Shown here: positions 1 to 7,180 of the stretch, one piece after another | How the letters are laid out: each line of letters starts with the position of its first letter | Numbering within the stretch: position 1 is the first letter of the stretch | Origin: Opitutales bacterium | GTDB taxonomy: Bacteria; Verrucomicrobiota; Verrucomicrobiia; Opitutales; UBA9783 | Assembly (NCBI GenBank): GCA_017479315.1 | Contig: JAFVCI010000089.1 | Span: forward strand, 1-14,292 | DNA: 14,292 nucleotides | Direction: 5' to 3' | Notes under the pieces: model-generated | Told to the model about the DNA's origin: nothing | Seen by the model: the letters and a program-made list of their open reading frames with translations, nothing else | Database searches by the model: none | Made by a program: the position numbers and the translations under genes

Positions 1-1
1 A

Positions 2-382
2 TGGGTTATCGGTGCCGATACGGTGGCGATCTTCGGCTCGACCGTCTTCAATAAACCGAAGGATCTTGCCGATGCCAAACACACGTTGCAACTGCTGTCA
101 GGGAAGACGCATTCGGCGGTGACGGGGTTGGCGATTGTTTGCAAAACGGCAAATTTTCGTTATGTGACGACCGTCGAAACGAAAGTTACCTTTGACCCGA
201 TTGACGACACTTTCATCAGCCGTTATCTGGAAGAAGTAAAACCTCTAAAAAGTGCCGGTTCCTACACCATCCGCCACCCGCTCACGCAGACCTTTGTGCA
301 CTTAGAAGGTTCGCAAACGAACGTTTCCGGTTTCCCGACGGAAGCGTTTCGGGAAATTTTGAAAACCCTGCCACGAGAATAG
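2..382 (+). CDS. maf: Maf-family nucleotide pyrophosphatase, 5' end missing
   Basis: This is the C-terminal two thirds of a Maf/YhdE/YceF-type protein, a house-cleaning hydrolase that converts non-canonical or selected nucleoside triphosphates to monophosphates in the cytoplasm. The frame is open from base 2, so the start lies left of the window; about 126 of the usual ~190 residues are visible. Family landmarks in order are the I-G-A-D-T motif at the very start, K-P-K-D with a following Ala, L-S-G-K-T-H-x-A-V-T-G, and a Y-L-E-E-V-K-P-x-x-x-A-G-S-Y segment before the closing substrate-loop region G-S-Q-T-N-V-S-G-F-P. The Gln that often follows Ala-Gly-Ser-Tyr is replaced (T-I-R-H), so I do not assign the dTTP/UTP or m7GTP subfamily. 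The gene converges on the nuclease gene at 549. Family assignment is firm; substrate is not. Confidence 0.9.
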   Translation, partial: WVIGADTVAIFGSTVFNKPKDLADAKHTLQLLSGKTHSAVTGLAIVCKTANFRYVTTVETKVTFDPIDDTFISRYLEEVKPLKSAGSYTIRHPLTQTFVHLEGSQTNVSGFPTEAFREILKTLPRE

Positions 383-455
383 AATGTACTCCGTTATTTA
401 AGACTGTCCGTAAAAGGGTTTGTGTTGCAGAGAGTTCTTTGGCAGGCGCGGGAAT

Positions 456-533
456 AAAGGCGATGGACATGCCTTTCAAAAAAACACAAGCCGACGTACA
501 CAAACATTAACACATAAGGATAGTTTTGTCGGC
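456..533 (-). terminator. Candidate terminator and hairpins in the maf/nuclease convergent gap
   Basis: The 166-base gap between the converging genes holds no gene. Read on the minus strand, after the nuclease stop, a 6-bp inverted repeat (GCCGAC at 490-495 and GTCGGC at 528-533, long 32-nt loop) is followed after a few bases by a run of seven T (complement of 478-484), which fits a weak Rho-independent terminator. Next to it lies a second hairpin, AAAGGC/GCCTTT at 456-476 with extra inner pairs and a 4-nt loop; it has no T run on either side in the right place. The long loop keeps confidence low. Confidence 0.35.
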
Positions 534-548
534 GAATTGGAGCACATC

Positions 549-2801
549 CTAAAAGCGCAACCATTTCCCGCCGACGAATGCCAACGGCAATGTTTCGGCT
601 TTTTCGTCCGGCAATCCTTCATATAAGCCCGATTGGCGAAATTTCTCAATCCATGCATTCATTTGCGAAACAACATCATCAACCTTATTCAAACGCAGAA
701 GTTTCACCTCTCCTGTCCGCAGTATCATCCGCAATTCAACCTCGTACGTCGGATACAGCGTTTGCATCGCCTGCCCGTACAGCAACAGTTGCCAACCGTA
801 ACCGCTTTTCAGCGTTCTTGGCGTAAAGGTTTCGTTGAGCCCCGATTTGTAATCGATGATGACGATTTTTCGTTGTTCCTGATGCACCGCCAGCAGATCA
901 ATACGTCCCGTATATAGACTTTCTTTCGGCAAGGTATATTCGGAATAAAGCTTCCAACCGTCATGTAAAAATTCTTCACATGCCGCCGCCATCGTAAGAC
1001 TGTACTCCAATGCCCGTTGATGCCGCTGTTGCAGAAGAGAAACGTTCGGATGATGCCGTCGGAGCTTTTCCCAACGGACATCGGAACGTTGATGAATAAG
1101 TGCTTCCCATGCATTCAAATCGCGCGGTTGGCGGTCAAAGATTAAGTTGTCATGAATGCTTTCACCCAAAAAGAGAGCCTTTGATACCGTCGGATGCAAT
1201 GGTATGTGGACGGCTTTTAAAATTTTCTCCAGCCACGTTTTCCGCGGGCAGAGGTAAAAACGTTCCCAGCTTTTACAGGAAAAACGAATAAACTCTTTCG
1301 GTATGCGCAGGATATCCTTTGCCTGCAGGCTAGTTTGAACGTCCGAAGGAACCGTTTTTTCATCCCGAATGTACTTTGGAAATTGCAGAACATTTGCTTT
1401 CGGATATTGTTCGTACATACTCGCCGCAATCGACAATGCATTGCTGACCGTTATGTACGTTCGACCATCCGTCGTTACTCCAATCGTTTGTGGGAAATGA
1501 CTGTTCGCTCCTGTCCCTGTCGACAGCTCTTTCGAAACAACCCTTTTCACCGATAACAAGTCCTCCGTTCCGATAAGCTCGGAGGGGGTCTGTTTCTCTG
1601 CAAGCGGTTGCAGGGGGGCACCGTTTCGATCCCGCAACGGAACGCCCAAATGTAACGCTCCGCCGCGACGGGAAACTTCGTATATCCACGCCAAAATATC
1701 CGCATCCGTCCCGCTTCCCGTCGCAATCGCCTGCGGGATAAAACTTTCTTTTATCAGCAACCAAACGGCTTCGTCCCACCGCAGTACATTGATTTCGAAG
1801 CCCGAATGGTATTGCAAAAGACGTCGCAGATACGAAAAAAATGCGTGCTTGGTGACCGTTAACGGACAATTTTTCAAGGCGAACAGGTGTGTAAATTCCG
1901 AAGGCGGTTTTGTGTTTTGAAGCAATGTTATATAGTTGCCGATGGCGGCGGAAGCGGGAAAATCGCAACACTCAAACGGTTCAATCCATGCTTTTCCGTT
2001 TTGCAAAAGATATTCGCGCAAAACATCAAAATCCTCCGTTAGGCACTCCCGAAACGCTTCATCGCAATCGCGTTGCCATGTTTCAAGTGTTTCGAAGCTA
2101 ACCGTCGTTTGCGCATACGCCAAAAAACTTCCGATCGTTCCTTCTTCCTTCCAATCCAACCACGTTAAAGCTTGCTTCGGCGACGGTTTTCGGAACAACG
2201 TCATCAACGGATCGGCGGTCGGGAGTAAAATTCCACAGGCATTCGGGAATTGCGTCTTCATGCGCTCAACCCACGCATAACCGTCGGCAATGCTTCGATG
2301 CGGATAAAGATGAACATTACCCAACTCATGTGCGGACGTATTTTGAGAAAATGTCCGTTGCAAAATGAAAAACTCGCGACATTGCAAAGCACTCGCAAGG
2401 CATTGTTGTTGTTTTTGCGAAAACGATTCGAATAAAATACAACGCTCAAACGGTACTTTTACCTCCAAGTCGAAATTCCAAAACGCATACGATTGTTGAC
2501 TCAACCACGTTTCGCAGGTCTCGTCTTTAAATTCCAAAAGGGACGGATCGTCAAATTCGTCGAAATGCTCCGACAACAGGGCAATTTCGGGCGAAACGGG
2601 CTTCAAACCGCAGGCGTTTAACAGCGAACTCGGCGTATAGAGCCGTTCGCGCGGAAATTCGGGATAAAATCGCAAAAATTGTTCCAAAAAATGCGCCTGC
2701 GGTACGACGATGCCGTACGAAAGTGATTTATTGATGCAGTTTTGCAGCTGTTCGAAACTTTCTTCGGCGGAAGTTGCCAAAAGCGTATGCACCGTCGTCA
2801 T
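549..2801 (-). CDS. AddB/RecB-like PD-(D/E)XK nuclease family protein
   Basis: This 750-residue protein has a large N-terminal part (about 1-500) with no Walker A motif and a C-terminal RecB-type nuclease domain (about 505-700). The nuclease landmarks are all present: F-S-C-K-S-W-E-R-F-Y-L-C-P at 507-519, the G-E-S-I-H motif (His550), Glu621, G-R-I-D (Asp635), I-I-D-Y-K (Asp650, Lys652) and the Q-L-L-L-Y motif starting at Gln671. This arrangement is that of AddB, the second subunit of the AddAB double-strand-break processing enzyme, whose helicase half is likewise degenerate. The C-terminal C-x2-C-x5-C iron-sulfur cysteines of AddB are not visible; the tail after residue 700 has no Cys. No addA gene adjoins it. 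The ATG has no clear Shine-Dalgarno but a TAAAAT box sits 5 nt upstream. Nuclease family is firm; calling it AddB proper is tentative. Confidence 0.8.
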   Translation of the reverse strand: MTTVHTLLATSAEESFEQLQNCINKSLSYGIVVPQAHFLEQFLRFYPEFPRERLYTPSSLLNACGLKPVSPEIALLSEHFDEFDDPSLLEFKDETCETWLSQQSYAFWNFDLEVKVPFERCILFESFSQKQQQCLASALQCREFFILQRTFSQNTSAHELGNVHLYPHRSIADGYAWVERMKTQFPNACGILLPTADPLMTLFRKPSPKQALTWLDWKEEGTIGSFLAYAQTTVSFETLETWQRDCDEAFRECLTEDFDVLREYLLQNGKAWIEPFECCDFPASAAIGNYITLLQNTKPPSEFTHLFALKNCPLTVTKHAFFSYLRRLLQYHSGFEINVLRWDEAVWLLIKESFIPQAIATGSGTDADILAWIYEVSRRGGALHLGVPLRDRNGAPLQPLAEKQTPSELIGTEDLLSVKRVVSKELSTGTGANSHFPQTIGVTTDGRTYITVSNALSIAASMYEQYPKANVLQFPKYIRDEKTVPSDVQTSLQAKDILRIPKEFIRFSCKSWERFYLCPRKTWLEKILKAVHIPLHPTVSKALFLGESIHDNLIFDRQPRDLNAWEALIHQRSDVRWEKLRRHHPNVSLLQQRHQRALEYSLTMAAACEEFLHDGWKLYSEYTLPKESLYTGRIDLLAVHQEQRKIVIIDYKSGLNETFTPRTLKSGYGWQLLLYGQAMQTLYPTYEVELRMILRTGEVKLLRLNKVDDVVSQMNAWIEKFRQSGLYEGLPDEKAETLPLAFVGGKWLRF

Positions 2802-2862
2802 GGCTTATTTTATTAAGGGAAAATTCATTTTTCGCATCAATCCAAACACGAAAACACATCCG

Positions 2863-2892
2863 TTGACGGAAACACTGCACACAGGAAATAAT
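2863..2892 (+). promoter_or_regulatory. Candidate sigma70-type promoter for mutY
   Basis: TTGACG (2863-2868) and AATAAT (2887-2892) are spaced by 18 nt inside the 133-base divergent gap between the nuclease and mutY. Each differs from the consensus hexamer at one position. Predicted transcription would begin near 2899, 36 nt before the preferred mutY ATG and about 6 nt before the alternative ATG at 2905. Confidence 0.45.
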
Positions 2893-2934
2893 TTTGGCAA
2901 AAACATGCAAACATTTTATCTTAGAAACGAGAAA

Positions 2935-3975
2935 ATGTCCGATTTTGAACATTCTTTCCGCCACGCCTTATTGCAATGGTTTCGTCAAAGCGCGCGCGAT
3001 TTGCCGTGGCGGCACAATCCGTCTTTGTACAAAACCGTCGTGTCGGAATTCATGCTTCAACAGACGCAGGTAAAGACTGTCCTGCCGTATTTTGAACGTT
3101 GGATGAAAATTTTCCCGAATTTCGAAGCTCTCGCGTCCGCACCCGTCGAAGCCGTCCTGCACGCATGGGCGGGTCTCGGTTATTATGCGCGTGCACGGCA
3201 TCTGCAGCAAACCGCGCAACGCTTTGTTCAAAATCCGCCGCGGTCGTATCGCGATTTATTGACCTGCCCCGGCGTCGGTTCTTACACCGCCGCCGCGATT
3301 GCGAGCATCGCTTGGAACGAACCGATTGCCGTTGTTGACGGCAACGTTGTTCGGGTACTGGCGCGCGTTTTCAATTATTCCGAGATTTTTACGTCCAAAG
3401 CCGCCGCGATCGTTTGGGCGACACCGCATGCGCAACGCCTGTTGGATAAGAAACATTCGGGAATTTTTAACGAAGCGATGATGGAACTGGGAGCCGTTGT
3501 GTGTACACCGATGGCACCCGACTGCAAACATTGTCCGATCCGAACGCTTTGCAAAGCCTTTCGGGAACATACCGTCGAAATCTGCCCACACTTTCATTCG
3601 ACACCGCACTTTAAAAAAACCGTCAACCGTCTGTGGATTTTGACGAACGAGGCATTACTTTTGGAACCGTCGCGTATCGGCAACAAACAGTTATGGGAAC
3701 TGCCGAAGTTAACGGAAGAACGAAAGGTACAATTTTCGAATTTAAAGGAGCTATTCCGCGCCAAACGCAGTATTACGAATACGACTTACACGGAAGTTGT
3801 TTATCAACCGCATCCGTTGATGAACGAAAACCGCTCGGAAATGTTTTTTGAAGCACCAATTTTTGAAGGATGCAGGTTTGTTCCGATAGCCGAACTGCAT
3901 ACCGTTGCTTTAAGCGGTCCGCACCGACGGTGGATTGTGAGGATTTTGGAAGACGGTAATACGGACAAAGGTTAA
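2935..3975 (+). CDS. mutY: Adenine DNA glycosylase MutY
   Basis: MutY removes adenine mispaired with 8-oxoguanine in base-excision repair. The 346 residues match the usual family length. Key features: catalytic Glu38 in S-E-F-M-L-Q-Q-T-Q-V, the helix-hairpin-helix L-T-C-P-G-V-G-S-Y-T-A at about 109-119, catalytic Asp135 in V-V-D-G-N-V, and the [4Fe-4S] ligands Cys190, Cys197, Cys200 and Cys206 (C-x6-C-x2-C-x5-C). A C-terminal MutY-type NUDIX-fold domain (about 225-340) ends in G-P-H-R-R-W. The Phe-Ser-His loop that reads 8-oxoG in well-studied MutY proteins is not recognisable; the equivalent stretch reads S-I-T-N-T-T-Y, with no His. The ATG at 2935 follows a weak purine stretch; an in-frame ATG at 2905 would add ten residues. 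The longer upstream frame overlaps the divergent nuclease gene and is not needed by the family. Confidence 0.95.
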   Translation: MSDFEHSFRHALLQWFRQSARDLPWRHNPSLYKTVVSEFMLQQTQVKTVLPYFERWMKIFPNFEALASAPVEAVLHAWAGLGYYARARHLQQTAQRFVQNPPRSYRDLLTCPGVGSYTAAAIASIAWNEPIAVVDGNVVRVLARVFNYSEIFTSKAAAIVWATPHAQRLLDKKHSGIFNEAMMELGAVVCTPMAPDCKHCPIRTLCKAFREHTVEICPHFHSTPHFKKTVNRLWILTNEALLLEPSRIGNKQLWELPKLTEERKVQFSNLKELFRAKRSITNTTYTEVVYQPHPLMNENRSEMFFEAPIFEGCRFVPIAELHTVALSGPHRRWIVRILEDGNTDKG

Positions 3976-4072
3976 AATCATAATACTCCTTAAGGTCGTT
4001 GCAGGGTATGCTCTTGTATAGCGTTTTTTCTTGAAAACATTCCCGTTTTTCAAAAGAATCTTAGTGAATTTC

Positions 4073-5050
4073 ATGCCGACCGCCGCATCATCGTCCTCGA
4101 CTTTTTCGCAATACACCGAAAAGCATTTGGCATTCGATATTTGCAACGTTTGCAACGCGCAGTGTTACTACTGCCAAACGGGGTGTCGGAATCGCAATAG
4201 GATCCCCCCCGCATGTGACAGGCGCGCAAAGTTCATTGAAGTTTCGCTATTCGAGCGTATTTTGCGTTATCTGAAAGAGCAAGGCTTCATTGAGGCGGAC
4301 ACGAAAATCCACCTTTACAACTGGGGCGAACCGATGTTGCGTCCGGAATTTGCGAAAATCATCGAAATTTCGAAAAAAGAAAACTGCCTTGTCGCGCTCA
4401 GCACCAACGCCGCCGTTTTGCCGAAATTGCCCGATACCTTTGATGCTTCGAATATCGGTTTCGTGAAAATTTCGATGTGCGGTTTCAGTCAGACATCGTA
4501 CAATAAAATTCACCGCTTTGATTTCGAACGCATTAAGGAAAACATCGAAATCCTCGTTCGTACCTTTCGACAACACGGTTTTGTCGGGAAATTCTATATC
4601 TACTTTCACGTTTATCAGTTCAATTTGCACGAAGTGCAGGCGGCGTACGATTTTGCCAAAACATTAAGCATCACATGTCATCCCGTGTTTGCGGTCATCA
4701 ACGATTGGGAAAAACTGAAAGATTACCTTCAAAACACCCTGCCGCGGGAGTATCTGAACAATGTTGCGCGGGATCTGTTGACGGGCATCGGTATGGGAAA
4801 CTTGAAACCGGCAACCCGCTGTCCCATGGCTCCCAATTTAACCATCGATGCCGACGGTCGGTGTGTATTGTGTTGTCTGGTCGACGAAGATCTCGGCAAC
4901 GTCTTTGAAATGACGCCGGAAAAATGGCATCGTTTGCATGCGGAAAGCGCGACCTGCCGCGAATGCATGCAACTCGGCATCCCACGTTTGGAATTTAACG
5001 CAATGACGGTTGATATGGAGCAGTTGGCACAGGCGTTTGCGGCACATTGA
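4073..5050 (+). CDS. Radical SAM/SPASM domain protein, substrate unknown
   Basis: This protein is a radical S-adenosylmethionine enzyme with a C-terminal auxiliary iron-sulfur domain. Near the N-terminus, C-N-A-Q-C-Y-Y-C supplies the CX3CX2C ligands of the [4Fe-4S] cluster that cleaves SAM; a Y-N-W-G-E-P segment follows where the family has its G-G-E-P SAM-binding motif. The C-terminal part has R-C-P-M-A-P, then D-G-R-C-V-L-C-C, then D-L-G-N-V and C-R-E-C, the pattern of a SPASM domain. Such enzymes modify peptides, proteins or small molecules. No precursor peptide, glycan cluster or transporter lies nearby, so the substrate is unknown. The ATG at 4073 is preferred (326 residues); an upstream in-frame TTG at 4031 would add 14 residues. 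It lies 97 nt after mutY on the same strand and is closed by a terminator. Confidence 0.85.
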   Translation: MPTAASSSSTFSQYTEKHLAFDICNVCNAQCYYCQTGCRNRNRIPPACDRRAKFIEVSLFERILRYLKEQGFIEADTKIHLYNWGEPMLRPEFAKIIEISKKENCLVALSTNAAVLPKLPDTFDASNIGFVKISMCGFSQTSYNKIHRFDFERIKENIEILVRTFRQHGFVGKFYIYFHVYQFNLHEVQAAYDFAKTLSITCHPVFAVINDWEKLKDYLQNTLPREYLNNVARDLLTGIGMGNLKPATRCPMAPNLTIDADGRCVLCCLVDEDLGNVFEMTPEKWHRLHAESATCRECMQLGIPRLEFNAMTVDMEQLAQAFAAH

Positions 5051-5055
5051 ACGGA

Positions 5056-5084
5056 ACGAAAGAAAACACTTTCGTCAGTTTTTT
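5056..5084 (+). terminator. Rho-independent terminator after the radical SAM gene
   Basis: A perfect 7-bp stem, ACGAAAG (5056-5062) and CTTTCGT (5069-5075), encloses a 6-nt loop and is followed after three bases by six T (5079-5084). It begins 6 nt after the stop codon of the radical SAM gene, in the correct orientation to end its transcript. Confidence 0.65.
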
Positions 5085-5180
5085 AAAACGCAACTCGGTG
5101 CTTTTTGTGACGCATTCACGGTCAAACCGAACGCCTTTTTCCCTTGCCAAACCTTCCCAATCGGCGTAGGGAAGAAACGT

Positions 5181-5486
5181 ATGCCGACGTACGATTATGT
5201 GTGTGAAGCCTGCGGGCAGACGTTCGAGATTTTTCATTCCATGAGCGAACCGGCGCGAACCGTTTGTCCGGCGTGCGGAAAATCGGCTTTGAAGCGGAAA
5301 ATCGGCGAAGGATGCGGCATTTTATTCAAAGGGAGCGGCTTTTATGAAACGGATTACAAACAGCATGCTTCGTGCGGTTCGTGCTCCGATCACAAGAGTG
5401 GCGCATGCTCGGGATGCGATAAGGCGTCATCGACAACTGCGTGCCCTCAAAAAACTTCCGTCGCACCGTCCTCAAGCGACGTTTGA
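5181..5486 (+). CDS. FmdB-type zinc ribbon protein
   Basis: This 101-residue protein belongs to the FmdB/CxxC_CxxC_SSSS family of small putative regulatory proteins. It opens with M-P-T-Y-D-Y and has the two zinc knuckles C-E-A-C (residues 8-11) and C-P-A-C (about 31-34), followed by the hallmark F-K-G-S-G-F-Y-E-T-D. The tail after that is Ser/Thr-rich as in relatives but unusually Cys-rich (C-G-S-C, C-S-G-C and one more Cys). A good Shine-Dalgarno (AGGGAAG) lies before the ATG. The last 143 nt are shared, out of frame, with the ATPase gene that follows, so the odd tail composition may be shaped by the overlap. Molecular role is not established for the family. Confidence 0.9.
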   Translation: MPTYDYVCEACGQTFEIFHSMSEPARTVCPACGKSALKRKIGEGCGILFKGSGFYETDYKQHASCGSCSDHKSGACSGCDKASSTTACPQKTSVAPSSSDV

Positions 5487-6543
5487 GGTTCTGCGCGCCT
5501 GCGGTTTGCGTTTTCGCGAAACGTCCGATCGGTGCGTTCTTTGCGTCGAAGATGTTGAATTCGTTTCCTGCCTGCCGCATTTGGAGCGGGCAACGGGACG
5601 CGTCTGGACGCTTTGCACGGAACCGTCGCTTTGGGATGAGGATGTTGTCGGGATTTCCGAAAATCTTCACATACGACGGGTTTTGGAGGAGGCGATTCGG
5701 TTAAAAGCTTCCGACTGTTTTGTTGCGTTGGCGGGGCGTTCGGCTTCGGTATCGTTTCGTTGTGCGCGCACAATAAAAAACACGAAGGAACTGCCTTACG
5801 AAGACGGTCTGTTGCTGTTGCGCAGTTTTCTCGTGCTCGGGAATTTAAATTTCAGCGAAACCTTCGAGAACCAAGAGGGACATTTTCGGTATGATTTAAA
5901 CGGCAAAGTGATCTTCGGACGTATTTCGTACCTTGCCGACGGCGGCGCGCAATCGCTGACCCTGCGTCTGTTGAGCGAACAAACGTTACCGTTTCAAGTC
6001 GATGCGCTTCATTTTCCGCCGCGACTGCGCGCGTTTCTGGAAACGGAAATTTCGAAGCAGCGTTCCGGCATGATTTTAATTTCCGGTCCCACGGGAAGCG
6101 GAAAGACGACGACTTTATACGCGCTCGGTCGGTTGTTTGCGCGACAGGGTTTAAAACTGATATCCCTGGAAGATCCCGTCGAAGCGGAAATCGACGATTG
6201 GGTACAGACGGACATCGATGTTAAAAATAATTTAACCTTCGAAGAAGCTTTGACGGGGACATTGCGGCAGGATCCCGATGCCGTCATGATCGGAGAAATA
6301 CGCGATGCCGAAACCGCAAAAACCGCTTTTTACGCGAGTTTGTCGGGTTTTTTGGTACTCACAACGCTTCACGCCAACACGCTGTCGCTGGTACCGTTTC
6401 GCTGTAAAGAACTGGGAATTGCTTTTGAGGAATTTAAGGACAACGTCCGGCTGCAAATCCACCAAACGTGGCGGTCGGACGAAGCATCGCCGCAATTTTC
6501 GTGGCAGGGCAACGGTCGGTTTTTTAACGAACAAGAAACATGA
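5344..6543 (+). CDS. GspE/PilB-like secretion ATPase, compact form
   Basis: This is a type II/IV secretion ATPase of the GspE-PilB-PilT superfamily, the cytoplasmic motor that powers pseudopilus or pilus assembly. Landmarks: a GspE-style N-terminal domain (about 45-100), L-K-A-S-D at 120-124, Walker A G-P-T-G-S-G-K-T at 248-255, the Asp box S-L-E-D-P-V-E around 274-280, Walker B D-A-V-M-I-G-E-I-R-D at 312-321, and the His box T-L-H-A-N at 341-345. Only 54 residues follow the His box and there is no four-cysteine zinc module, so at 399 residues it is about 100 shorter than typical GspE. The start at 5344 has AAAGGGAG eight bases upstream, but that sequence also encodes the conserved FmdB F-K-G-S-G motif. 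No good later start is seen, though the first 45 residues are basic and uninformative. The stop overlaps the next start (ATGA), indicating translational coupling. Confidence 0.85.
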   Translation: MKRITNSMLRAVRAPITRVAHARDAIRRHRQLRALKKLPSHRPQATFEVLRACGLRFRETSDRCVLCVEDVEFVSCLPHLERATGRVWTLCTEPSLWDEDVVGISENLHIRRVLEEAIRLKASDCFVALAGRSASVSFRCARTIKNTKELPYEDGLLLLRSFLVLGNLNFSETFENQEGHFRYDLNGKVIFGRISYLADGGAQSLTLRLLSEQTLPFQVDALHFPPRLRAFLETEISKQRSGMILISGPTGSGKTTTLYALGRLFARQGLKLISLEDPVEAEIDDWVQTDIDVKNNLTFEEALTGTLRQDPDAVMIGEIRDAETAKTAFYASLSGFLVLTTLHANTLSLVPFRCKELGIAFEEFKDNVRLQIHQTWRSDEASPQFSWQGNGRFFNEQET

Positions 6544-7070
6544 AACATCGATTTTGTCTTTTTCTCTCCATATCCCTGTTCGCAACCGTTCCGAACGATA
6601 CGTTTGCGCGCGATTGGCTGCAACCGTTGCCACCCAAAGGAGATGAAGTCTTCGTTTTGGAAACGTTTCGCTTCGTTCCCTACCGCTTTATGTACAAAGG
6701 TTTTTCGGCGGAAACTTCAAACATTCGGTATCTGTTAAAAGCGAAAGACGGACGACTTTTTTCGTTATACCTCGGCGAAACGTTCGACGACGTCACGTTG
6801 CTTAACGTCGATGTTTCACAAAAAACCGTCACGGTTCGGGATGATCGCCTCGGTCAAACGCTGACATTGGAATTGGGAAAAGAAACAACGCTCCCGAACC
6901 GCTTTGAAGGTTTATTGCGATACAAAGATAAACACTGTTCCTTTTCGGAACAACCGCTGCGTTTGAATGAACAAACGCAACTGACGCCGATGTTGCACGA
7001 AGGACGTTTGTATCTTTTGCAACAGGCGGAAGGCAAAGAACCGTGTATTTGGAAACTTCAAAAGCCGTAA
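6540..7070 (+). CDS. Secreted protein coupled to the secretion ATPase, GspC/PilP-like in style
   Basis: I do not recognise this 176-residue protein with certainty. It has a Sec-type signal peptide (positive K-H-R, hydrophobic core about residues 5-17, likely cut after A-x-A-like T-F-A at 21-23) and no lipobox Cys. The mature part contains a beta-rich stretch with the rhythm L-Y-L-G-E-T-F followed by L-L-N-V-D and V-T-V-R-D, which resembles the periplasmic homology region of GspC/PilP inner-membrane-to-secretin connectors; this is inference from pattern alone. Two Cys near the C-terminal third could pair. The gene overlaps the ATPase stop codon by 4 nt (ATGA), so the two are almost certainly co-translated and work in the same envelope machine. 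A generic hypothetical periplasmic protein is the alternative. Confidence 0.7.
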   Translation: MKHRFCLFLSISLFATVPNDTFARDWLQPLPPKGDEVFVLETFRFVPYRFMYKGFSAETSNIRYLLKAKDGRLFSLYLGETFDDVTLLNVDVSQKTVTVRDDRLGQTLTLELGKETTLPNRFEGLLRYKDKHCSFSEQPLRLNEQTQLTPMLHEGRLYLLQQAEGKEPCIWKLQKP

Positions 7071-7121
7071 TATGCACACAAAAACCTTTGTTTTATCCGT
7101 CCGCAACGTTAAGGTAACGAA

Positions 7122-7154
7122 GCGGGTTGCCCCGCGAAAATAACGTTTTCTTTT
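7122..7154 (+). terminator. Weak terminator candidate upstream of ychF
   Basis: GCGGG (7122-7126) pairs with CCCGC (7131-7135) across a 4-nt loop; a T-rich but interrupted stretch follows at 7146-7154. It sits in the 110-base gap between the secreted-protein gene and ychF, where the upstream transcript could end. The T run is displaced by about ten bases, so this is only a candidate. Confidence 0.3.
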
Positions 7155-7180
7155 GTGTCCGAAGATTATAAAAGGAAGGT

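Noticed and set aside
1360..1971. A 203-codon minus-strand frame inside the nuclease gene region
   Set aside because: It overlaps the nuclease gene in another frame of the same strand and has an Arg/Ser/Cys-rich translation typical of a shadow frame.
2710..2934. An N-terminal extension of mutY by 75 residues
   Set aside because: It would overlap the divergent nuclease gene, has no family similarity, and the 2935 start already gives the usual MutY length.
4247..4630. A 127-codon minus-strand frame opposite the radical SAM gene
   Set aside because: It is antisense to a gene with clear cluster motifs and has no domain signal of its own.
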